A stretch of 64,000 nt of DNA from Chryseobacterium sp. C-71 (GTDB lineage: Bacteria; Bacteroidota; Bacteroidia; Flavobacteriales; Weeksellaceae), in NCBI RefSeq assembly GCF_020911865.1, contig NZ_CP087131.1, positions 2,728,001 to 2,792,000 on the forward strand, given 5' to 3'. This document shows, in pieces, positions 45,580-54,528 of the stretch. Position 1 is the stretch's first letter, and each line of letters opens with the position of its first letter. The notes below the pieces were generated by a model. That model ran no database searches. It saw nothing but the letters and a program-made list of their open reading frames with translations, and was not told the DNA's origin. The position numbers and the translations under genes are program-made.

Positions 45580-46815
45580 TTAATATTGCATTTTTCTTAA
45601 TTTTGGATTCGTGCCTGCAACAATTAATGCAATCAATAAAGTCATGCTACCACCAAATACGACAGACCTTACCACACCCAAAAGCTTTGCTGCTAATCCG
45701 CTCTCAAATTGTCCCATTTCATTACTTGACATAATGAAAATAGAATTCACACTTAAAACCCTTCCTCTTATATGATCAGGAGTTTTCAATTGTACGATTG
45801 TTCCACGAATAACAACAGAAATACCATCAAGCATTCCGCTCAAAACCAGAAACATAAATGAAAGCCAATAATAATGTGAAAGCCCGAAACCAATGATGCA
45901 AAGTCCGAACCCGGCAACGACACCAAGTAACACTTTACCTTGATTTTTACGCAAAGGAATTATAGAAAGTGTGGTAATGATAATCATCGAACCAATATCT
46001 GAAGCAGCATTTAATAACCCAAAACCTTCGGCGCCCGATTTTAAAATATCTGTCGCAAAAACAGGAATCATCGCAACGGCACCGCCAAAAAGTACAGCAA
46101 ACATATCAAGACAAAGTGCTCCGAGTATTTCTTTAGTTTTAAAAATATAAGAAATACCTTCACGCATACTTTCCATCACTTTTATTTTATCCTTTTCATG
46201 TTCAGAAAACTGCTTATTCAGTTGCCAGAAAAAGATAGAAGCAATTGAAATTAAAGAGATTATAGCAATCAAAGTCCATTTCACCCCGACTAAACCAATC
46301 AGAAATCCTCCGGCAGCGTGGCCACAAACGGAAGAAATCAAAAATGTTCCCTGATTTAATGTGATTGCACTAGGTAAGTTAACTTTCTGTACAATTTTCG
46401 GAATCATCGAAGGAACAATCGGGCCGATAAACGCTCGCACAATTCCTGTGAAGAATATCACTCCGTAGATGAAGTAAGTGATTTCATGTCCTGTAAAATG
46501 AAGTTCAACATTATAAAACGCAGGAATTAGTAACAGGCCAATTAGAAAAACATAAAGGTAGGTGCAGATTAATAGCAGTTTCTTCTTTTCGTTCATATCA
46601 ATAACATGGCCGGCGTATAAGGCGCAACTTACCGCTGGAATTACTTCCGAAAGCCCAATTAAACCTATAGAAAAAGGATCTTTTGTTAATTGATACACCC
46701 ACCAGCCTAAAAGTGTGGCAAGCATCCTGAATGCTAAAACAATAAAAAATCTCCCGGTAAGAAGATTTCTGAATTCTATATTTTCTAAAGTCTTGAGCGG
46801 GGAAAGCGAAATCAT
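45580..46815 (-). CDS. MFS transporter
   Basis: This 411-residue major facilitator has 12 predicted membrane helices and a DMNEKKKLLL loop between helices 2 and 3. The sequence resembles the MFS_3 group (proton-driven efflux or enterobactin-exporter-like proteins), with PDHIRGRVLSVNSIFIMSSNEMGQFESG as a characteristic stretch. The substrate is not evident. It starts with ATG, with a TATTTTTG box 5 bases before it that lies inside the upstream gene's terminator. The gene stands alone. Confidence 0.88.
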   Translation of the reverse strand: MISLSPLKTLENIEFRNLLTGRFFIVLAFRMLATLLGWWVYQLTKDPFSIGLIGLSEVIPAVSCALYAGHVIDMNEKKKLLLICTYLYVFLIGLLLIPAFYNVELHFTGHEITYFIYGVIFFTGIVRAFIGPIVPSMIPKIVQKVNLPSAITLNQGTFLISSVCGHAAGGFLIGLVGVKWTLIAIISLISIASIFFWQLNKQFSEHEKDKIKVMESMREGISYIFKTKEILGALCLDMFAVLFGGAVAMIPVFATDILKSGAEGFGLLNAASDIGSMIIITTLSIIPLRKNQGKVLLGVVAGFGLCIIGFGLSHYYWLSFMFLVLSGMLDGISVVIRGTIVQLKTPDHIRGRVLSVNSIFIMSSNEMGQFESGLAAKLLGVVRSVVFGGSMTLLIALIVAGTNPKLRKMQY

Positions 46816-46819
46816 TCCG

Positions 46820-46827
46820 CAAAAATA
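46820..46827 (-). promoter_or_regulatory. -7 box of the MFS gene, overlapping a terminator
   Basis: On the minus strand TATTTTTG ends 5 bases before the A of the ATG. Its TA falls in the 3' arm of the terminator stem for the upstream lipoprotein gene, and its T residues form that terminator's T-tract. Confidence 0.5.
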
Positions 46828-46853
46828 GCCCTAAAAATTCATTCAGGGCTATT
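46824..46853 (-). terminator. Intrinsic terminator after the 120-residue lipoprotein gene
   Basis: On the minus strand AATAGCCCT pairs perfectly with AGGGCTATT and is followed by a short T-tract. It lies 56 bases past the lipoprotein stop and ends 5 bases before the MFS start. Confidence 0.8.
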
Positions 46854-46909
46854 AGTATATGGGGTTTTCAAAAGAATTTGGTTATTTCTCTTGAAAGATA
46901 ACGTCTATC

Positions 46910-47272
46910 TTAGTCAGCTCTCAAAGAACTGATAACAATTGCAGCAACTCCTGCAGCTCCGATTACGGCAGCACCGGCAACCACTCTTCCTTGAGATCTG
47001 TCTTTTACAGATGCTACATTAGATTTAGGAATCACCACTTCTGTACTGTCTTTTTTACCTGCAGTTCCTATAATGTTGTCGCCACTGATGTTTCTGAAAA
47101 GTATGGTCTGCTTTTTAGAACCGTCTCTTGGTGTTACAACATACATTTTTCCTGCTTCAAGATTAGAGTAGTTATTTGTTGAAATGTTTTCGCTGTACTT
47201 TGTGGTAGCACAAGATGAGATGACAAATAAACCCGTTAGTAAAGATGATTTTAAAAGTACAGATGCTTTCAT
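46910..47272 (-). CDS. Small lipoprotein of unknown function
   Basis: This 120-residue protein has a signal peptide with lipobox ISSC|A (Cys near residue 21). The mature part, with GKMYVVTPRDGSKKQTILFRNISGD, looks like a small beta domain, and it ends in a hydrophobic Gly/Ala-rich segment (RVVAGAAVIGAAGVAAIVISSL), which could be a membrane-spanning or membrane-inserting helix. I recognise no named family. It stands alone with its own terminator. Confidence 0.7.
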   Translation of the reverse strand: MKASVLLKSSLLTGLFVISSCATTKYSENISTNNYSNLEAGKMYVVTPRDGSKKQTILFRNISGDNIIGTAGKKDSTEVVIPKSNVASVKDRSQGRVVAGAAVIGAAGVAAIVISSLRAD

Positions 47273-47341
47273 TATTAAATTTTAGTTTTCCAAATTTATC
47301 ATTTTTTTTGAATATATGTTTTCATAATCAAGAAAATGTGT

Positions 47342-48841
47342 TTAAATTTTATAAATTTTCAATAAATCCGCAATTTTTCTGTCATTTGCTAATCTCGGGA
47401 TTTTATTTTGACCGCCAAGTTTACCTTCAGATTTTGCATATTCCTGAAATGCGTTTTTAGAAAGTTTGCTGATTTTTAATTTCTGAAGAATATTGCCCGA
47501 AATCAAATCGTCATAATACGTATTGCGTTTTCTCAGCTGATCATCCAATTCATTTTTAAATAAGTCTAAATTTTCCGGCTCTTTTTCAAACTCAATAAAC
47601 CATTCATGATAAGGTAACCCTTCTTCCGGATTCACTTCCGGAGCGAGATGAAATTCTGTAATCTGTGCAGGAAATTTTTCAACCGTAGCTTTCATCGCTT
47701 CCTCTACTTCAAATGCAATAACATGCTCACCAAAAGCTGAAGTAAAATGTTTGGTTCTTCCACTCACCAATACTCGGTGCGGTTTTTTATTAATAAATCT
47801 TACAACGTCACCGATAGAATATGCCCACAAACCTGAATTTGTCGTTAAAATTAATGCGTAATCCTTATTGAGTTCGATTTCTTTTAAAGTCAGTCGTTGA
47901 GCATTCGGCTTTCCATATTGTTCTAAAGGAATAAATTCATAGAAAATCCCATGATTGGTTAAAAGTAAAAGTCCTTCTTTAGTATAATCGTCCTGAAAAG
48001 CAAAAAATCCTTCAGAAGCAGGAAATGTCTGAACAATGTCAACTTTTCCACCTAATAATTCTTCCATCTTCTCACGATAAGGTTCATAATTGACACCGCC
48101 TGTAACAATCAATTGAAGATTGGGGAAAAGCTGTTTGATTTTTTTACCGTTTTTCTCAATCAGTTTTTCAAAATACATGATCAACCAAGGCGGAATTCCG
48201 GAAATCAACGTCATGTTTTCCTTTTCCGTTTCTTCTACAATTTTGTCGACTTTTGCTTCCCAATCTTCCATCAGATTGGTTTCCCAGCTTGGCAGACGGT
48301 TTTTTTGAAGATAATTCGGGATATGATGCGCTACAATTCCGGAGAGTCTGCCTGTTTTTATTCCAAAAACTTCTTCCAATTCAGGACTTCCCTGTAAAAA
48401 AATCATTTTTCCGTTAACGAAATCGGCGTTTCCTTTTTTTGAAATATAATGAAATAGCGCACTTTGAGCGCCTGCAACCTGATAGGGCATTCCTTCTTTT
48501 GAGATCGGAATATATTTTGAACCTGACGTTGTTCCTGATGTTTTTGCAAAATATTCCGGAGTTTCTGTCCAGAGAATATTGCGTTGACCTTTTTTTACTT
48601 TTTCTATATAAGGTTTAAGATCTTCATAGTCTGCAATTTGCACGTTTTTCTGAAAATCTTCTACGGAATGGATGTTTTCAAATTGATGTTCTCTCCCGTA
48701 AAGTGTTTTCTCGGCAGTTTTCACAAGTGACAAAAGCAGTTTTTCCTGATTTTTTTCTGCATTTTGCTTAAAATCATTTGTCTTTTGAACATGTTTTTTT
48801 GCCCAAATCAGTGCTGCATTTTTCTTGAAGAAGTTTAACAT
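47342..48841 (-). CDS. GH3-like acyl-adenylating enzyme
   Basis: This 499-residue protein resembles the GH3 auxin-responsive promoter family, members of the ANL adenylating superfamily that couple carboxylic acids to amino acids in plants. The nucleotide-binding loop FAKTSGTTSGSKYIPIS lies near residue 103. A second motif, ALILTTNSGLWAYSIGDVVRFI near 325-346, matches the adenylate core. The bacterial function is unknown, and the substrate is not readable. It starts with ATG and has no obvious operon partner. Confidence 0.88.
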   Translation of the reverse strand: MLNFFKKNAALIWAKKHVQKTNDFKQNAEKNQEKLLLSLVKTAEKTLYGREHQFENIHSVEDFQKNVQIADYEDLKPYIEKVKKGQRNILWTETPEYFAKTSGTTSGSKYIPISKEGMPYQVAGAQSALFHYISKKGNADFVNGKMIFLQGSPELEEVFGIKTGRLSGIVAHHIPNYLQKNRLPSWETNLMEDWEAKVDKIVEETEKENMTLISGIPPWLIMYFEKLIEKNGKKIKQLFPNLQLIVTGGVNYEPYREKMEELLGGKVDIVQTFPASEGFFAFQDDYTKEGLLLLTNHGIFYEFIPLEQYGKPNAQRLTLKEIELNKDYALILTTNSGLWAYSIGDVVRFINKKPHRVLVSGRTKHFTSAFGEHVIAFEVEEAMKATVEKFPAQITEFHLAPEVNPEEGLPYHEWFIEFEKEPENLDLFKNELDDQLRKRNTYYDDLISGNILQKLKISKLSKNAFQEYAKSEGKLGGQNKIPRLANDRKIADLLKIYKI

Positions 48842-48902
48842 GCTTCAAATTTATAAATAAGTAGAGAATTCTGTCAAATATTTTAAAATTTAAACACAAA
48901 AA

Positions 48903-48927
48903 AACCGACGAATAATATTCATCGGTT
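48903..48927 (-). terminator. Intrinsic terminator after the PBCV-motif gene
   Basis: On the minus strand AACCGATGAAT pairs with ATTCGTCGGTT (one G-T pair) and is followed by seven or more T. Confidence 0.85.
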
Positions 48928-48970
48928 CTTCGAAATTTGATTATGAAAAGACAACATTTTTTAATGTTGA

Positions 48971-49216
48971 TTATTTGTTTGCTTTGTATCTTTTATCAGG
49001 AGTGCCATCCTTTTTTAACTTTTGATTTTCCTTAAATCTTTTGTCAGGAGTTCCGTCTTTTTTAAGCTTTACAGCAGGTTTTGCGGTTTCTGGTTTTGCT
49101 GCTTTTACTGTTTTAGTTGTTTGCTTTACAGTTGTTTTGGTAGCCGGAACAGCCTGTTGAGCAGTTGCGAGTCCCAATCCTAATACGATTGACATTGCGG
49201 TAAGAAATTTTTTCAT
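48971..49216 (-). CDS. Small exported basic protein with two PBCV-type basic adaptor motifs
   Basis: This 81-residue protein has a signal peptide (MKKFLTAMSIVLGLGLATAQ), a Lys/Thr/Ala-rich linker and two tandem repeats of the form LKKDGTPDKR-(F/Y)K-x-N (about residues 51-64 and 67-80). That repeat matches the PBCV-specific basic adaptor motif (KKDGTPDMRYKANK) known from chlorovirus proteins. It is strongly basic, so it may bind acidic surface polymers or nucleic acid. The role in bacteria is unknown. Confidence 0.75.
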   Translation of the reverse strand: MKKFLTAMSIVLGLGLATAQQAVPATKTTVKQTTKTVKAAKPETAKPAVKLKKDGTPDKRFKENQKLKKDGTPDKRYKANK

Positions 49217-49340
49217 GTGTATATATTTATATTTTTTTGTTGAAGTAAATTTAGATAAAATCTTTATACAAAAATCAATTTTCAGAGACTTAACTAAAGT
49301 TTAGTACAGATTAAAAAAAGATTAAATGCATTTTAAAAAT

Positions 49341-49374
49341 AAAAAAGCCTGCTTCTCAAAAGAGAAACAGGCTT
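49341..49374 (-). terminator. Intrinsic terminator after the 49.4 kb lipoprotein gene
   Basis: AAGCCTG pairs with CAGGCTT and TTCTC with GAGAA around AAAA; on the minus strand TTTTTT follows. It lies 20 bases past the stop. Confidence 0.88.
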
Positions 49375-49394
49375 CAGATATGTATGAATAGTTA

Positions 49395-49787
49395 TTATCT
49401 TGTAGCGTTTGCTGTCCATGTTTTACCATCTGCTGTGTAGAACATTTTCAATTCGTTATTGTCAATTCTAACGTAAACTAAAGCGTTTGAGCCTACCATT
49501 ACCAAAGAATTGTCTCCTTGTTTTTCAAACTCCAATCCGTTAAGATCAGGAATTCCGTTTGAAAATCTAAAGTTATACTTTGTAGCTGATGCTATTTTGG
49601 TCACAAAAACTTCTCCGTTGTCTGTAGAGTTTGTAGTTGAGCCATCATTATAAGAAATACTTCCTTTGTACGTTCCTGCAAAGAAATCGTTGTCTGCCGG
49701 ATCGTCATCGTTGCTGCATGATGTGAATGAGATTGCCGTGAACATGACCAGCATAAAAACTCCTAAAATTTTGATTACATTTTTCAT
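49395..49787 (-). CDS. Small lipoprotein of unknown function
   Basis: This protein of about 130 residues has the signal peptide MKNVIKILGVFMLVMFTAIS and lipobox FTSC|SNDDD, the Asp-rich tail after Cys being typical of surface-exposed lipoproteins in Bacteroidota. The start at 49787 is chosen because the 14 residues from the upstream start add nothing like a signal. The mature domain (YKGSISYNDGSTTNST ...) is beta-rich and resembles lipocalin-like sequences only loosely. Function unknown. Confidence 0.7.
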   Translation of the reverse strand: MKNVIKILGVFMLVMFTAISFTSCSNDDDPADNDFFAGTYKGSISYNDGSTTNSTDNGEVFVTKIASATKYNFRFSNGIPDLNGLEFEKQGDNSLVMVGSNALVYVRIDNNELKMFYTADGKTWTANATR

Positions 49788-49961
49788 AAAATTATTTTTT
49801 TGGTTTACTGAAGTAGACTTTCCAAACATTGTGCCGTAATTAATTATGTGAATATTTTTAACGTATTTTTTAATTTTTAATGAAAAATTGTGATTTATAT
49901 TTATTTATTATTGATATTTCTGTATAAAGGCAACGCATTCAACACTTAAGGAAAATAGCAT

Positions 49962-49969
49962 TATCTTTG
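49962..49969 (+). promoter_or_regulatory. mfd -7 box
   Basis: TATCTTTG fits TAnnTTTG and ends 3 bases before an in-frame ATG at 49972. It places the transcription start at about 49974, which argues for the downstream start at 50035. Confidence 0.45.
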
Positions 49970-50034
49970 TAATGCTAAAACGGTTTCGGAATTCTTCCGA
50001 AATCGCTTTTGTCGTTTATATCTATATTATTTTT

Positions 50035-53000
50035 ATGCATTTAAAAACCATAAAAGAAAGCTTTCTTCCTGATCTTCTTAAAAAAGAATTCGGAAGAGAA
50101 ATTTTTATTCAGCTTGAAAATCATCAGCATCTTTCAATAAAAGGAAGTGCTGGTTCTTCGGTTTCGATTTTTACTGCCGAACTTTTTCTTACTCATAAAA
50201 AAACAATTCTTTATCTCGTTGATGATAAAGAAGACGCCTTGTATGTAAACACCGAAATGGAAGATTTGCTGGGTAAAGAAAAGGTTTTGTATTTTCCGGC
50301 AACGCATCTGGAGCCTTATCAGGTGGAGAAAACTCAGAATGCCAATTTGGTTTTAAGAACCGATGTTTTAAATAAAATAAATTCCGAAAAATCTCCGAAA
50401 ATCATTGTTGCCTACATGGGTGCTCTGTCTGAAAAGGTTTTGAAGAAAGAAGATTTTAAAGCCATTTCGCATCATATTAAAGTGGGTGATCAGCTTGATT
50501 TTGATTTTGTAGATGAATTGCTTTCGCATTATCAGTTTCAGCAGACCGATTTTGTTTCCGAGCCGGGAGAATTTTCTGTACGTGGAGGAATTGTAGACGT
50601 TTTTTCTTATTCAAACGAGAAACCTTACCGAATTACTTTCTTTGGGAATGAAGTAGAAAACATTAAAACTTTTGACATCGAAACTCAGCTTTCTGTCGAT
50701 AAAGTGAAAGATTTTCAGTTGGTTTCTAATATGAATTTTTCAGTTTCCGGAAGTCGAGTTTCCTTGCTTGAACTTTTGCCGAAAGATAGTTTTGTGATTT
50801 CTAAAAATGCCGTAGTTGGTTTACAGAAAGTCAGAAGTTTCTATGAAAAATCTCAGGAAAAATATGAAACATTAAGCAAAGATATTTCTCACAGAACTCC
50901 GCAGGAACTATTTATTTCTGATGAAGAATTTTTATTTGATTACAAAAAATTTAAAACCATAGATTTCAGTCCACAATCAATTGAAATACCAAATATAGAA
51001 CAGGTCGAAATCAAACAAACGCAACAACCTTCTTTTCACAAAAATTTCGAATTACTAATTGAAGATTTAGAAGAAAAGCAGCAGCAGGGTTTTGAGACGT
51101 GGATTTCTTTTTCTACCGATAAACAAAAGGAAAGACTAGAATCTATTTTTGAGGACATCAATTTTGGTGATTCAGGGGTTTCGAAAATCTCATTTAAAAG
51201 TTTTAAATCTGAACTTCACGAAGGTTTTGTAGATACCGATCACAAACTTCTTGTGTATACCGATCATCAGATTTTTGACCGTTATCAGAGATATAAAGCT
51301 AAAAACACATTTGCCAAATCTGAACAGCTGACGCTGAAAGATCTGATGTCCTTGAAAGTAGGAGATTATATCGCTCACATCGACCACGGAATCGGGAAAT
51401 TCATGGGATTGGTAAAGGTAAACAACGACGGAAAAATTCAGGAATGTTTTAAATTAACATATAAAAATGGAGACTTATTATATGTAAGTATTCATTCTCT
51501 TCATAAAATTTCAAAATACAACGGTCCGGACGGAAAAGAAGTTGTTTTGAGCAAGCTTGGTTCACCCGCTTGGAAATCATTGAAGCAGAAAACAAAAGCC
51601 AAAGTCAAGCAGATCGCTTTTGATTTAATTAAATTATATGCCGAAAGAAAAACAGCAAAAGGTTTTGCCTACACACCAGATTCTTATCTGCAGAATGAGC
51701 TGGAAGCAAGTTTCATCTACGAAGATACACCAGATCAGGAAAAAGCAACCATTGATGTAAAAAATGATATGGAAGCGGATACTGTGATGGATCGTTTGGT
51801 TTGTGGCGACGTTGGTTTTGGTAAAACAGAGGTTGCGATTCGTGCTGCGTTTAAAGCGGCTACTGATGGAAAACAGGTGGCAATCTTGGTTCCAACCACT
51901 ATTTTGGCATTTCAGCATTACCGAAGTTTTAAGGAAAGATTGAAAGATTTCCCGGTTAATGTTTCTTATTTAAACAGATTCAGAACGGCAAAGCAAAAAT
52001 CTGAAACCATAGCGGGCTTAAAAGATGGAAAAATAGACATTGTCATCGGAACGCACCAACTGGCTTCCGAAAAAGTGAAATTTAAAGATTTAGGTTTATT
52101 AATTATCGATGAAGAACATAAATTCGGAGTTTCTGTAAAAGATAAATTAAAAACTTTAAAATCAAATATTGATACGCTGACCTTGACTGCAACGCCGATT
52201 CCGAGAACTTTACAGTTTTCGTTGATGGCTGCAAGAGATCTATCTGTAATTAAAACACCACCGCCAAACAGACAGCCTGTGGAAACGCATATGGTTGGTT
52301 TTAGTGAAGAAATAATCCGAGATGCAGTTTCTTATGAATTGCAGCGTGACGGACAGGTTTATTTTATTAACAACAGAGTTGAAAATCTTAAAGATATTGC
52401 GGGGTTGATTCAAAGATTGGTTCCTGATGCGAGAGTAATAACCGGTCACGGACAAATGGAAGGGAAACAGCTTGAAAGAAATGTTCTTGACTTTATGGAA
52501 GGGAAATATGATGTTTTGGTTGCCACAACTATTGTAGAAAGTGGGGTAGACGTTCCGAATGCGAATACCATGTTCATCAATGATGCGCAACGTTTCGGGA
52601 TGGCAGATCTTCACCAGATGAGAGGTCGTGTCGGGCGAAGTAACCGAAAAGCTTTCTGTTATCTGATTACGCCGCCTTTGGATATGGTAACTTCTGATGC
52701 AAGAAAAAGGCTGGAAGCGATTGAACAGTTTTCAGATTTGGGAAGTGGTTTTCAGATAGCGATGAAGGATTTGGAAATTCGTGGTGCGGGAGATTTGTTA
52801 GGCGGTGAACAAAGCGGGTTCATTAATGAAATGGGCTTTGAAACCTATCAAAAGATGATGCAGGAAGCTCTTGAAGAACTAAAAGACGATAAAGATTTTG
52901 AAAATCTGTTTGAAAATGAAGCAGACCGACAAAAATTATTTAAATCTGTAAAAGAAGTCAATATTGATACTGATCTTGAACTGATGCTGCCGGATTCTTA

Positions 53001-53415
53001 CATCTCAACCACAGAAGAAAGATTATTGCTTTACCAAAAACTGGCTGAAATTGATAATGAAATTGACCTTCAGAAATTTGAATCTGAATTGACAGACCGT
53101 TTTGGAACATTACCTTCTGAAGCTGTTAACTTATTGAAAAGTGTTGCCTTAAAATGGCTTGCGGCAGATATTGGTTTCGAAAAAATCGTCATGAAAAACG
53201 GAATTTTCTTAGGATATTTCCCGAATAATCCTCAGGATAAATTTTACCAGACTGATAAATTCAGACATATTATCAGTTATTTAACGCAAAATCCATCGCA
53301 GGCGCAATTGAAAGAGAAGATTGGAAAAGAAGGTAATCAGCTGATGATGAGAAAAGATGGGGTGCAAAATGTAGATGAGGTGAATTTATTGTTGAAGTCG
53401 ATTTTGTCTCTTTAA
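50035..53415 (+). CDS. mfd: Transcription-repair coupling factor Mfd
   Basis: Mfd pushes stalled RNA polymerase off damaged DNA and recruits nucleotide-excision repair. From ATG at 50035 it has 1126 residues. Order: a UvrB-like N-terminal region (UvrA-binding), the RNA polymerase-interacting domain with VGDYIAHIDHGIGKFMGL, a RecA-like motor with Walker A CGDVGFGKTE and DEEH box LLIIDEEHKFG, TRG-type motifs (QMRGRVGRSNRKAFCYL), and the C-terminal D7 domain. An upstream ATG (49972) would add 21 residues of hydrophobic, unusual sequence and sits against the -7 box, so it is not preferred. Confidence 0.96.
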   Translation: MHLKTIKESFLPDLLKKEFGREIFIQLENHQHLSIKGSAGSSVSIFTAELFLTHKKTILYLVDDKEDALYVNTEMEDLLGKEKVLYFPATHLEPYQVEKTQNANLVLRTDVLNKINSEKSPKIIVAYMGALSEKVLKKEDFKAISHHIKVGDQLDFDFVDELLSHYQFQQTDFVSEPGEFSVRGGIVDVFSYSNEKPYRITFFGNEVENIKTFDIETQLSVDKVKDFQLVSNMNFSVSGSRVSLLELLPKDSFVISKNAVVGLQKVRSFYEKSQEKYETLSKDISHRTPQELFISDEEFLFDYKKFKTIDFSPQSIEIPNIEQVEIKQTQQPSFHKNFELLIEDLEEKQQQGFETWISFSTDKQKERLESIFEDINFGDSGVSKISFKSFKSELHEGFVDTDHKLLVYTDHQIFDRYQRYKAKNTFAKSEQLTLKDLMSLKVGDYIAHIDHGIGKFMGLVKVNNDGKIQECFKLTYKNGDLLYVSIHSLHKISKYNGPDGKEVVLSKLGSPAWKSLKQKTKAKVKQIAFDLIKLYAERKTAKGFAYTPDSYLQNELEASFIYEDTPDQEKATIDVKNDMEADTVMDRLVCGDVGFGKTEVAIRAAFKAATDGKQVAILVPTTILAFQHYRSFKERLKDFPVNVSYLNRFRTAKQKSETIAGLKDGKIDIVIGTHQLASEKVKFKDLGLLIIDEEHKFGVSVKDKLKTLKSNIDTLTLTATPIPRTLQFSLMAARDLSVIKTPPPNRQPVETHMVGFSEEIIRDAVSYELQRDGQVYFINNRVENLKDIAGLIQRLVPDARVITGHGQMEGKQLERNVLDFMEGKYDVLVATTIVESGVDVPNANTMFINDAQRFGMADLHQMRGRVGRSNRKAFCYLITPPLDMVTSDARKRLEAIEQFSDLGSGFQIAMKDLEIRGAGDLLGGEQSGFINEMGFETYQKMMQEALEELKDDKDFENLFENEADRQKLFKSVKEVNIDTDLELMLPDSYISTTEERLLLYQKLAEIDNEIDLQKFESELTDRFGTLPSEAVNLLKSVALKWLAADIGFEKIVMKNGIFLGYFPNNPQDKFYQTDKFRHIISYLTQNPSQAQLKEKIGKEGNQLMMRKDGVQNVDEVNLLLKSILSL

Positions 53416-53533
53416 AAAAAAATTGTAAAAATAAAATTCTTAAATTTTATTTAAAATATAAGTCTAAAAGCGAAAGTTTTTAGATTTTTTTTGTTAAATG
53501 TTTAAATTAAATCAAGTCGTGTTGAAAAATAAT

Positions 53534-53541
53534 TATATTTG
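53534..53541 (+). promoter_or_regulatory. -7 box of the first paralog lipoprotein
   Basis: TATATTTG lies 22 bases before the ATG, in the context AATTATATTTGTGAA. The second paralog has almost the same context at 55646-55653. Confidence 0.45.
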
Positions 53542-53562
53542 TGAACTAAAAAACTAAACTTT

Positions 53563-54480
53563 ATGATCAAAAACAACTTTTTTAAAGTCGTAGCAGCTCT
53601 ACTTCTCTTCTTTATGTTCTCATGCGACAATACAACCGCAGATCCTATCAATCAAAATAATCCTAATAACACTCCAGGCGGGAGTGGTGGTGGAACTACG
53701 GGTCCCACAATTACAGGTCCAAGAATTTTGCATAAAATTATTGTCAATAACGAAACCAATCAGGAATTTGTAACCACAGGAAATGTTTTAGAAAAAGCAA
53801 TCTTTAAAGAAGCAAGTGGGCCTACTTCATTTCTTGTAGGAAATGTAACGTATACTTCAGGAAAAATTACAAAAGTGAAATTCGGGCAGGAAGTCAATGG
53901 CGCTCCTGCAAATACTTTAAACTATGAATTTAATATCACTTACGATTCAAGCGGTAAAATCAATTATACGACTTGTAATACAAGCTTAGGAACTATGCCT
54001 ACTTTCAACAGTGAGTATACCTATACATACGATGGCTCCGGAAAAATGACCAAAATTGTTGAGAAGAAAAAATCTGGAACTACTTACACTCATTTTACCA
54101 ATTATAATTTTACCAATACAGGTGATAATATAACAAAAATGGTCACAGAAGCTGGAATTACAAATGCGGCGGGTACTCCAGATTTATCTGCTGTAGTTTT
54201 AACTACCACTTATAATTACACAAATTATGATGTTAAGATCAATCCTTATATTACACTACCAAGAACTTTCTTTGTGATGTGGAGTTTGGTGCATCCTATT
54301 AACTTCCCTTCGCTATCTGCTAATAATTTGAAGAGTTTCAATATTGTCTTTCCATCTCCTCCCGGTTCCGGTATACCCGCTCAGGTAATACCAGGCGATT
54401 ATACTTATCTTTATGATTCTATGAATTACCCTACTTCAGATCAAACCCAAGCTCAAAAGTATGTTTACAAGGCTTTGTAA
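53563..54480 (+). CDS. Lipoprotein of unknown function, paralog L1
   Basis: This 305-residue protein has a signal peptide (MIKNNFFKVVAALLLFF) with lipobox MFSC|D, followed by an Asn/Pro/Gly-rich linker. The mature part contains YD-like beta repeats, such as NYEFNITYDSSGKINY and YTYTYDGSGKMTKIVE, and ends YVYKAL. The protein at 55680-56612 shares GPR near the linker, the block NYD(V/T)(K/Q)I(N/S)P, and the ending Y(V/I)YK(A/P)L. YD-type repeats are common in surface proteins. Function and ligand are not known. Confidence 0.75.
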   Translation: MIKNNFFKVVAALLLFFMFSCDNTTADPINQNNPNNTPGGSGGGTTGPTITGPRILHKIIVNNETNQEFVTTGNVLEKAIFKEASGPTSFLVGNVTYTSGKITKVKFGQEVNGAPANTLNYEFNITYDSSGKINYTTCNTSLGTMPTFNSEYTYTYDGSGKMTKIVEKKKSGTTYTHFTNYNFTNTGDNITKMVTEAGITNAAGTPDLSAVVLTTTYNYTNYDVKINPYITLPRTFFVMWSLVHPINFPSLSANNLKSFNIVFPSPPGSGIPAQVIPGDYTYLYDSMNYPTSDQTQAQKYVYKAL

Positions 54481-54528
54481 ACTAGCTGTGAATGATACTT
54501 TAATAGGGATTTAAATAAAAATAAGCTT

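Noticed and set aside
49972..50034. Extra 21 N-terminal residues of mfd
   Set aside because: They are hydrophobic and atypical, and the -7 box ends only 3 bases before that ATG. The start at 50035 fits better, although a leaderless start at 49972 cannot be excluded.
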